DNA of 64,000 nucleotides from Drosophila pseudoobscura (lineage: Eukaryota; Arthropoda; Insecta; Diptera; Drosophilidae): positions 8,184,001 to 8,248,000 of the forward strand of contig NC_046683.1 of the NCBI RefSeq assembly GCF_009870125.1, written 5' to 3'. Positions 54,722 through 64,000 of this stretch are shown here, piece by piece; the stretch's first letter is position 1; each line of letters begins with the position of its first letter. The notes beneath the pieces are model-generated. The model saw only the letters and a program-made list of their open reading frames with translations, did no database searches and was not told the origin of the DNA. The position numbers and the translations under genes were made by a program.

Positions 54722-55723
54722 GTAAATACATAATCATTCTAATTAATATTCATCTGATAAATATCGGAGGAGATGCTGCTCCTATAAGTTCTGAATCGGT
54801 GTTGGAACCAGCCCCCAGGCTCATCCGTCCTCTGCTGGGCTTCGTTGCACTTCATCTGTAAATGTGTTTAATGTTAATAGAGAGTCAAACAACAAATGAT
54901 CTATGACCCAAGGGCAGGGAATTGCAGGAGGGGGTCAAGCCTTGAATTGCTATTCATTTGCAGTAAACATTTAAATGTAATTTGTGTGCCACTCACCTAT
55001 TGCACTCCATCCTGCATCCGAAGGATGTGGATGTGGTGGAGACATCTTCAAGTTATAGCAAAAGTCCGCAGCAGCTGGAACGTTTCATCGGGTCTTTCTC
55101 CCCAGAGTCTCGTTAATTACACAATTCCATTACTTTGACTTTCGCCACGACTTTGGTCTTTGGACTTGGGGGATATTAAAGTTTTGCGATTTCTGCAATT
55201 TAACTTTCTCGCTGGTCTATGCAAGAAACAACAAGAAGCATTCGTAATTATATGTACGTACAAATACTCACATACTCCGGTATGCTCCAAGAGGCCATTC
55301 ATCCTGAAGCTTTATGTATGTTTGGGTTTTGTTCTGGCATTCATTCGTTTTGACACACAACACAAGAGGAGCAGCAGCAGCAGCAGAAGCAGAAGAGCTA
55401 TTATGGTGCCCCAACACCACCAACGACAACAAATACTTCAGTAATGCATGGACACGTACGGCTAATTAATGTGCTTTTGTTTGGGGTTACATTTGTCAGA
55501 GCAGCGCGCGAACGATGTAATGTCCAAATGTCCGAGGAGCATGTGACACTTTAGCCACCGTTTTGCCATATCTTTACAGTTAAAAAATACCTTTTTAAAA
55601 AAAGCCATCAACAGCAGCTGCGAAGTCAGCCATTTTTTTTAGGAATGGTCGATCCCTGATAGCTGTCGCCCATCTCTAAGTGCGAATATCTGCATATCGA
55701 TTGGCATTTTTTTATTTAAATAT

Positions 55724-55933
55724 TTATTTATAATAGCAGCAAAGCACTTTTCGGTTAAAAGCAGGTTTTATTTTTGTGGAATATTTGACTGATAAGTGTC
55801 GTACAGCCATTAGTTCTTCTATGCGGCAATTGGCAGCGGCATTAAAGATCAGTTGGCAGTGCTCTTTGAGTGTAGCCACACCAGCTGCTATGTATAAATA
55901 TGCTGGTCCACGCATAACTGTGCTTTCTCTGCG
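55724..55933 (-). CDS. Candidate small ORF (63-69 aa)
   Basis: On the minus strand a strong acceptor (T-rich tract then TTTTAG) precedes an open frame with RESTV, then ATG (MRGPAYLYIAAGVATLKEHC), FNAAANCRIEELMAVRHLSV and a basic C-terminus, stop at 55724. The internal ATG gives 63 aa. An AATAAA lies inside the end of the frame. The composition looks like protein but no family is recognised and the upstream exon is not identified. Confidence 0.3.
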   Translation of the reverse strand, partial: RRESTVMRGPAYLYIAAGVATLKEHCQLIFNAAANCRIEELMAVRHLSVKYSTKIKPAFNRKVLCCYYK

Positions 55934-56650
55934 CTAAAACAAAAACAAAACAAATTTCGCCTAGAAAAGTGTATTTTTAGAGTATTGACGTATCGGCTAT
56001 CAGGAGGATGCATGTAAGAAAGTGCTCCCCAGCGTGGGGGGACTATGCTATTTTACGAGCTGTATTTCGTATGTCCTTTTTCTTTTTGCCATCTCCCTGT
56101 TATTACTCACAACTTGACACAGACATTTTCACAGGTCACCGCCACACACACAATCACAAATAGACACGCACACGCATACGAATACGCACATAAACACATT
56201 TGTCCGAGGGAGCGCGACAATTGCCTGAACGGCGCGGCCGGCCTTGTGGGACATTTTGCATGGAGCAGAGGATGCGATGCGATGGTCCGGCATTGGAGGA
56301 GGAAACCTAATGAGCGCGTACCGCCCACGCAATGAAACGGGCCAGAGACACACACACACACACACATACTAGGCAATTTTGGGCTGCTGTCCCGGATCTC
56401 GGGGTAAGCAAAAACAATAACAATGATGCACGCGATACTTAACAAAGTTTTGCGCCGGGCGGACTCCCATAATTAGAATCATTGAAATAGCCATTCAACG
56501 TTCATTTGCCCAGGCACGGACCCGTGCCAGAACTGTCCCAGCAGTGGCTTGGGGTCAGGTCTCCGTTGTGGGATGGCTGCCTGGCACGACATGTGTGTGT
56601 GGGCATGCCTGCCCCATGATTCAGTGCTCCGCGTGGGTGAGTGAGTGCTC

Positions 56651-56699
56651 CCGGTCCGATCCGATCCGGTCCGGTCCGGTCCGGTCCGGTCCTGTCCGG
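56651..56699. repeat. GGTCC/GATCC pentanucleotide array
   Basis: Short GC-rich tandem array (CCGATCCGATCC then repeated CCGGT units). It is unusual against the AT-rich surroundings. Confidence 0.85.
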
Positions 56700-57534
56700 G
56701 TGGGTGTGTTCGGAGGTGTTGTGGCAAATGAGAAAACAATGCCCGAATAACGACTCTCCGATGTGCATTAAAAGATTTATTTCTTTGCGAATAAATGAAG
56801 TTTTTCTTTATGGCCAACAGTCACTAGCCTTTTCCACATCGTTGCCGCTTCCTGGACGCACAGGCCCGTGGCCGCGCAGCCACACCTTGTCCGCGACGAG
56901 ACAGAACGATGGAGTGTAGGCGTACATTGATGGGGACATAAAGTCCCGGACACAGCTATTCCTTCTCCGCCTCCCGTGTAATCGCTGAGTAGTTAAATGC
57001 GCTCTAGTTATACGTACTTACAAGCAATGTGGGATGTCTGAGAGGACTAGCCGTAACATTAATGCCTTCTGCCTCCTTCTGTCCCATCCACACGTCAACA
57101 AATCACCGCAAATTTATTTGTCTGAGGCTCGGAGCGAGTCCTTCCTGCCTGCACGTGCATTAATTAGGAGTGGAAACAATGGTGGAAGCAGTAGCGGAAT
57201 GCAGAAGAAGCCTATACAAATTCCTGTGTCCCATTAGGGTGTCGACATCACCGGAGCATCTAAATCTGGGCTATTCAACTGATGGAACAGGGACGAGAAC
57301 AGGGAATAGAAATGCATATATTGCACCTAAATATCGAAATATTATACAGATTTGGGATTGCTGTAGGGCCTCATAGGTTTTGGATTCTGCTCTGAGCCTT
57401 TAAAGAAGAATTATTCGTATTGCCAGCCAATTGAATTGCTAATTTTCGAGCTTTAATATAAAAAATTGTTTTCCTAAAAGCTTATGAATTGAAATACCAG
57501 AAAAATATAATTTCTTTGCCTCATGCTGGACTTC

Positions 57535-57894
57535 TCAGATATTATTCAAGTCTGTATCCAAATCCGCACTCAGGGCGGCCACTCTTGCCCTTTGACGGTC
57601 AAGACACTGACAGAACTGTTCCAACCTCCGTTCAAAATTCTCCATCTGAAGCAGCTGCAACTGTCTTCTGGTATTCTCCAGACCTTTCTCCAGAAGTGCG
57701 ACATCAGCATTTAGCATGTAGCAGGTTAGTAGTGCGGTTTGTCGAATTGGTAGCTGGTGCGGCCTGATGGGTGTGCATTTCTTGTTGCCATGACCGCCGC
57801 TCTTCTGCTGAATTATCATTGGATCAACAGAGTTCTTGCAAAACTTATCACTTACTGAATTGGTTTGCATTTGGTCCTCCTTCTTCTGGTCCAT
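57535..57894 (-). CDS. Small coiled-coil protein (119 aa), unrecognised
   Basis: A single-exon frame with an ATG start (MDQKKEDQMQTNSVSDKFCK). The N-terminal half is polar. From about residue 52 a helix begins (RQTALLTCYMLNADVALLEK), with LENTRRQLQLLQMENFERRL and RQRARVAALSADLDTDL showing heptad-like leucines, typical of a coiled coil. The end is DLNNI followed by a stop. Coding-like composition over 119 codons in AT-rich DNA makes chance unlikely. Isolated from other genes, it could encode a structural or testis-type protein; that is speculation. Confidence 0.65.
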   Translation of the reverse strand: MDQKKEDQMQTNSVSDKFCKNSVDPMIIQQKSGGHGNKKCTPIRPHQLPIRQTALLTCYMLNADVALLEKGLENTRRQLQLLQMENFERRLEQFCQCLDRQRARVAALSADLDTDLNNI

Positions 57895-60800
57895 TTTTGT
57901 ATTGAAAAGTTTATTTTTTTCGAATTTTGTCTCTGTAATCGAACATTACAAATTTTGATAGCTCTGTCTTTACTGAATACGATTTTTGAAATACACAAAG
58001 GCCTTGATGTTTTCTTCAGAGGTGATGTTGATCTGTGTTTAAGAAGCACGCGTATGGAATATAGTGTTGATTCTTTGTTAGAACTGAATATACCTAAAAT
58101 ATATATAAGTATATGTTTTCCAGATGGTAATTATTTGTTGCGAATCAGCTATATCTTTTGGACATCGTAGTGGAATATATCGATTGACGTTGTACGTATA
58201 CGAGATAGGAGTCTGCGAACTTGTGCCCACTTTGCGTTATCCGATTAGTAGAATATATCTCCAAAGAACGATATCGAATGGTTCCTGCCGTCTATATAGA
58301 TACTATACTCTATACTATATACTATACTGTAGATACCTGTTTTTTCCCAAAAATGCCACTGTTAAACAAGGGTTTATTTTTGTTTCGTATACAAAATACA
58401 GTCCCTAGAAGGTTCGCTATCAGGCAAGGTCGGGAAACCTATGCGATACCAACTAGATAAAAGATCCTATCAAATGGATTTTCAAGTCTGTATCTATATT
58501 TATTGAAAACGACTTTGGGACCGTTGTGCCGTGAAAGAATTTGAATGAAAGGAATTCCCATTGGGGAATATTCCTAAGGCTTAACATAGAGCAAGGAGTA
58601 CTTTGTTTAAAAGATGAAACAATGAACGAATTAAGAAATTATCTATGTATATGTATGCTGGCAGATACAAGATACTAGGTACTCAAAGAGTATAGGGTCT
58701 AAAGGTAGAATATTTGTCATTAGGTGGATACTCTGCTTGTCTCTGTCTCTGCAACAATATATGGCATACAAATACCATTTTGTAGATCTTTAAACATAGA
58801 AGATGAAATGGTTCCTTACGCTTTTGCTTTTGTTTCATAGAGGAATGGGATGAGCATGGCGATGGCGATGGCGATGGCTAGGGCATATATACTTGCTAAA
58901 GTGTATAGTTGTATGTCATTATTGGCCATCGTTTAAGATAAGACAAAGGTTATATCTTTGGTTGAGTTGCACAATGAGAATTCATGAACTTCCCTGTTCA
59001 AGAAACTTCCAGACTGCTTATAGAGTTCATAGAATTGATTTACCTTCTGCAAATTAATCTCCTGCATTCCCTTAAGACTAGTATTATCAATTATCAATTT
59101 TCATCATTGTAGTGCCATGCAATCAGGCAAATCTTCCAAAGAGCTTGGATGGAGGCATCCTTCTGGTTTCCTTCGCTTTTTCTTCGAAATATTCCTGTGT
59201 TTGTAATTACAGGTCAGTCCCACAAGTCCCACAGAGTCCCATTTGGTCTTGGGTCATATCTACTTTCTTCTACGCGCTGCTCTGCTCTGGAGGCTTGCGT
59301 GTACGCTGGATGGGGCGGGAATCGGTTGTGGGAGTGGGATGTTGGTTGTGGAATGGGCGGGAGGGGGGAGTGGCTGGCGGCGCGTGTGGCGAGCAAATGC
59401 AAAACCTATAAATCTTTATCCAGACCGCATTATTGATTGGCACTGGCCAGAACCGGCCACGGACACGCAAATGGACATATGTTGGCCAATATTACGAATA
59501 TTCATGTGAGGCACAACGCAACGCACACACCATAATGTCAAATGTGCGAGGCGTGGTGGCTGCCACACCACACCACACAGAGGCGCACTATGCCACATTG
59601 TTCCACCCCACTCTGTAGGAAGCAGAAGTTGTTCGACCACCAGTCCGTCCGAATAATAGGATAAATAAATAATTCAAATAAATAACGCTGAAATAAAATC
59701 AAATGCAATGACGAATTATGATGGTAAGACTGCGACTGCGGCTGTGTGTGTGTGTGTATCTCGATGTTTGGCCTGTGTCCCGAATGATTGGGGAGCTCGT
59801 AAATCACTGACAATAGGGCAGATCGCACCCCTCGGGCCTTGATTAGGGAAAGAAGGCGGAAAGGGAACGGACGAGGAGGACGCTCAAGTGTCAAGTGCCA
59901 AGGGCATTCCGAATAAACAATCTACAACGAAACAAAGCACAAGAGTGTATGTGTATCTTGTATCTCTGTTTTGTCATAAATATTAAACGAACTTATCTCT
60001 TTCGTCTCTCTTTCTTGGCGAAAAATGTATCATTTGCGTCAAGTTTGTTAATTATTTATGTTGGCCATGCCTCATATTCCTCTATGCTCCTATGCAGCAA
60101 CTGATTTATGTGCCAAAAGTACACACATCCCACACCCTCACCCACACCCACAGTCGCAGTCGCAGTCACAGCATTACCAGTACAGTACACACTCGATGGA
60201 GTGGACTAATTAAAGCGGTGGGTGTGGGATTGTATGTGCACATATGAATATACAACAGGCACTTGTTAGAAAAACTTAAACTTCTGTAAAGGCACATGCT
60301 TTGATTTTGCGATTTTTGAACACTTTTCTTGGTATAAAAGATATCAAGGATAAAGGATTAACTATTTTAATTATTTTTAGAATTTTACCACAAAATTTAT
60401 AGATCAAAATGTAAGGTCCAATGCTTCCATAAGTGGGAGTTGTATGGGTTTCTACATAAATGTTTATAAATTAATCATAATTGGGCTACTTTTTCATAAG
60501 TATAACCTCCATTGGAACTACTCTAAAGCTTGACACTACTTTCAAGCCTCTTCCCCTTTGGGACTGTTCCAATATCAGCTTTTATTCGAATTTTTTGGAA
60601 TGTTTCCATAACGACTTTCCCAGCTGTACTTTCCATCCAGTCTGCGTACCTTTCTGTGGGTCAAACTTCGCTCAACAGGATCCCTTTAGAGTCCTCGGTC
60701 AAAATTACACTATCCTTTACCATTCCTTATCATCTGATGTGTTGCTGATGTCTTTTTTGCTCACTGCTCACTGTGTGAGAGTACTGTGGGTTCTATCGAG

Positions 60801-63800
60801 CGAGCACTGTCCTGTCTGTTGGTTCGTTGGTTGCTTGTGACATGTGACATTGCATGACAAGTGGCAGCATAATGAAGAAGTGGCAATTATTCAGGACATA
60901 CTGATTTATTGTACGGCATTTTTCAAATCAAACCTAACTCCATGCCATGCTCCGTTCCCTGTCATTCCCTATTCTAGTTCCACGCCATTCCCTACTCCAT
61001 TCCATGTCGTTCCATGTGTGCCATAGTCAGATTCGATCCGGTATTCGGTGTTCGGTGTACGGTATTCGGGTTCGATTTCGATTTCGGTGAAGTGCAATAA
61101 AGTCGAATTTAATTGCCCGTTTGAAATGAGCAAACTTAATGGACAATGACTCATTAACACTGACACGTCAAACAATAATGGCGTGTCTGGGATGTGGATG
61201 GGATGTTTGCCGAATGAGGAAAATGTGGAAAAGGGCAAGCGGAAAGGCGGAAATTGAAATAACGCTTCCTGCGAAAATGCGAGCGACGACGACGACGACG
61301 AATGCGACGCACCATGAAACACGTCCATGTCCATGACAAAAGCTTGCCTCCGCACATGGCCACATCAAAAGAATGGCAACACACACACACACTACAACAT
61401 ACTGGAGGAGGAGCAGAGCCAGGAGCTGGAGCTGGAGCTGGAGCTGGAGCACAAAAAAAAAAGCAATTAAGGACGTTGAAAGCAATCTTAAGCGCTGCTG
61501 ACGGTGACAGTAACAACGCTCCGGCGAGGATGGGCCAGGAATCGGCAGCGAGTGCCGGCTGCCTTCCATGTGAACTCTGATGTCTGTGCGCGAGCGAAAG
61601 TGGAAGCCCTTAAGGATGTGACATGAAATGCTTATCAGCCCGACCCCACACACACACACACAGCACACACTTTTAACAGGGAAAATACACGCACCACACC
61701 CACCCACCCACAGACGAGCCCACTCACGCCCAGGCCATCCAGCCACACACTCAAGACAGTACGCCTAGGAAATTAGTTTTCCCACAGATAAAACTAAGAG
61801 TCCGAGTCCGAGTACGAGTAGGAGTATGTGTGTGTCAATTAAGCAGAAAAGCAGGAAAATGGACAGCGCATCGAATGAGTTCGATCAAAATGTATCTGGC
61901 GTAGTGCTCTTTAAATGTTTCCCCCGCACACCCGAGCACACAGAGAGAATTCGCCAAGTTTGTCTACAAAGTTATTGGGCAGCCATTGAATGGGACTGCG
62001 ACTAATGAATAATGCCTGATTTCGCCTTCATTGCCTATGCCTAGGGGCTTCCAAGCAAGCATCTGCTGCTGTCCATACAAATTAACCAGCGACCAGCGAT
62101 GCGACCTATTGCGCATTTCAGCGCCGATATTTGGCACATTGACATACGGCCTGGGCCACGTTTAATTGCAATGCAATAAAAACCAAGGGCCCAATTATGG
62201 CCCTCCCAAGCATCTGACACGCGATTTAATGGACACCAGACAGATATGGAACTCTAAATCAAAGCTTAAGAACTTTTTCTGAATTCAATTATGTTCAAAA
62301 ACAAACAAAAAACACAAAAACATGGCATCATAAACAGTTTCCTGTGTCATGACCAAGCAATGTATATTGTTTTTGCTTTCTTAGCGCAAAGACTGTCTAT
62401 ATTTTGTTGGATTCTTCAGACCGAAAAGTCCTCAAAGACTGTGTATATTCTAGTTGGATTCTGGGGACAGGCTCAGCTGCCTGAGATTAGGCATGGAACT
62501 CCTTCTAAAACTGCTTATCAAATGCTCTCGAGAGTCATATATGGTTCTTTGTGTATATATTCTATCGTTAATTGGAAATTTAATCCATTCTATCAATTTG
62601 TGTAATTTCAGAGCCCTCATATCTGTGGTTTTCATGGAATCAACTGACCAGAATGGTGTACTCTGGCCTTCTCTGCCAAGTTCGACCTGCATTTGCCTGG
62701 TGATTAATTCGACATCAACCTGAGACAAGATTATCCTTAACAGATTCCGATATGAACCATCAGTATGTGTATCTAAAAATCAATGAACATATGTACTCTA
62801 TACTAAGACGTATTCTGAGTTGCATCTGTCATAAGATTTCACGTATTATATGATAGTCAGGGAAACAAAGACGATTGAGGGGCTCGCTTCAAATACCTAT
62901 TCCATAGGATGCCTATTGGCCGACCCTTTTAATACCAAGAAGTGCTATAATAATTCAAGTTAGCCTGTCCTTATCTTCATTTAGCTGATACGGATTGCTT
63001 GGATTATATTCTGATTATAATCCATCTGTATAAAAGATTTCATTCCCTGGGAATTCCAGAAGGGTTATGATACATTCCCCAAAAACTCAATTTGCTGACC
63101 GGAAGAGCGCTTAACTCTGTTTAGTCCTGACAAATGGGTCAGAGGTTAATTTTCAAAAACGCCTGAGCCGAAAGGCCCAGCCCAAGCCCCCCTGGATCCA
63201 CGGCAATCGTAATAAGCCAAAGGACAAGAAAATGTCCCCCCCGCCCCCACGCGCGCCACAAAGGCATATCCGTCAGAAAAAAAAAAAAACAAAACACAAA
63301 TTTTGGGGCGCCCATTCCCGCTGTCATTCCTCACTTTTGTTTTTCTTTTGAATTTTTCATAAAGGAAACAGAAGCGAATTTTGTGGACATTAAAATGCCA
63401 CAAAACGTTTTATAGTAATTTTTCATCTTTTCGACGGTCGGCGGTCGAATGGTCCGCACTCCCCCGCAAAGATGGGGGTGAACAGGACACGGGGTTTGGC
63501 TTCGGTCTCGGTTTTGGTGGGTGTTGGTGGGGCGATTGTGTGCGGGCTCTGTTCGGGCTGAGGAGGGTTCCGTTCCCCGGGCGGCGAAAAGCGCCGGAAA
63601 GCTGTCGACATTTATGTTGATCTCACGCAGCGAAATAACACGGCGCACGCATCCTATGCTGATAAATTTTTATCTTTGTATGACAAGTTAATAATGTGCC
63701 AGTCCAGGCGCCGTCGTCTGCGACATCCTTCTGCCAGAGAATGGACGGGACCGGCCCGGGGTTGCGCCATGTAGATTCCTTCATTCCTTTTGCATCCAGA

Positions 63801-64000
63801 TCCGGACCCGCGGCATCAAATGAAAGTTTTTGTTGTTTCTGTTCTTATTGAAATTTCGTTAGGCCTGCCAAGGCCGTAGGTAAAGTATTTCCGTGGACTT
63901 TTAACGGATTTATTGTGATTTTTGGGTCACGTGACTGTCGAGGAATTTGTTCAGCCTCTTTCCGCTTATAATTGCTTTTCATTTGATTCATTCCCCTCGA
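57895..64000. other. Long region without a recognised gene
   Basis: About 6 kb with microsatellites (GGCGAT at 58855-58880, CA runs, GGAGCT at 61406-61450, GAGTCC/GAGTAC at 61797-61828) and a GC-rich segment at 63420-63620. Frames such as 60481-60840 (+), 61168-61746 (-) and 63331-63648 (-) lack convincing starts, splice context or domains. It may be an intron or the upstream regulatory region of a gene outside the window. Confidence 0.5.
61406..61450. repeat. GGAGCT hexanucleotide array
   Basis: Four to five tandem GGAGCT units within GA-rich sequence, followed by a poly-A run. Confidence 0.85.

Larger units (their letters stand above)
54722..57534. other. Largely noncoding stretch with simple repeats
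   Basis: Apart from the candidate ORF at 55724-55933 and the spliced 5' candidate near 54856-54997, it holds microsatellites: CA runs around 56140-56170 and 56350-56366, and a GGTCC array at 56655-56690. No other gene is recognised. Confidence 0.55.

Noticed and set aside
60481-60840. 119-codon plus-strand frame, with open minus-strand frames opposite
   Set aside because: No ATG at its start; several frames on both strands are open over the same stretch, so openness is not informative. No domain or splice sites.
61168-61746. 192-codon minus-strand frame over GGAGCT and CA repeats
   Set aside because: The openness comes from low-complexity repeats, and the translation is runs of Leu, Val and Cys without a fold.
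63331-63648. 105-codon minus-strand frame in a GC-rich patch
   Set aside because: Open mainly because of high GC; the overlapping frames on the other strand are open too.

Overview
This window is Drosophila genomic DNA. The genes have short introns with GT-AG ends, and I recognise U2af50, small wing (PLC-gamma), Dsp1, Calpain C, katanin 80, Mfe2 and PIG-Q. In D. melanogaster several of these lie close together on the X (Muller element A, about cytological 14). The noncoding DNA is rich in simple repeats and TACATATGTA-type words. Together with a Desat1-like gene that I do not know from the melanogaster X, this suggests a non-melanogaster species. The obscura group is my guess, from gene order and repeat style only.

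Layout. (1) 1-1296: AT-rich DNA with a degraded Helitron/DINE-like repeat. (2) 1297-10749 (-): a giant mucin-like ORF of 3150 codons, built of about 44 tandem 62-residue units, probably the Muc14A orthologue. (3) 11679-13584 (-): PIG-Q in eight coding exons, divergent from U2af50 (+) at 14306-16344. (4) 18304-22866 (-): small wing. (5) 24723-25996 (-): a complete acyl-CoA delta-9 desaturase of Desat1 type. (6) 26300-27480: unresolved small ORFs. (7) 30170-33726 (-): Dsp1, with an 8-codon first exon. (8) 36373-36801 (+): a HIG1-domain mitochondrial protein. (9) 38387-39456 (+): a single-pass membrane protein. (10) 40907-42985 (-): Calpain C, which lacks its catalytic residues. (11) 44286-51164 (+): katanin 80, whose 3.7-kb intron holds Mfe2 (45769-47698, -). 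(12) 52498-53483 (+): a secreted tyrosine-rich protein. (13) 53484-64000: mostly noncoding, with one confident small gene (57535-57894, -) and two tentative small minus-strand ORFs.

Most genes are conserved housekeeping or signalling genes: splicing, GPI anchors, PLC-gamma signalling, an HMG-box co-repressor, peroxisomal beta-oxidation, microtubule severing. They do not form one pathway. The main points of interest are the higher-order repeat structure of the mucin, the extra Desat paralogue, and an approximately 80-bp inverted duplicate at 23144-23220 and 36225-36312. That duplicate brackets the Desat/Dsp1 block and looks like the footprint of a chromosomal inversion. There are also several small unannotated-looking ORFs with good splice sites. 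I saw no prokaryote-type system, CRISPR array, tRNA or rRNA.
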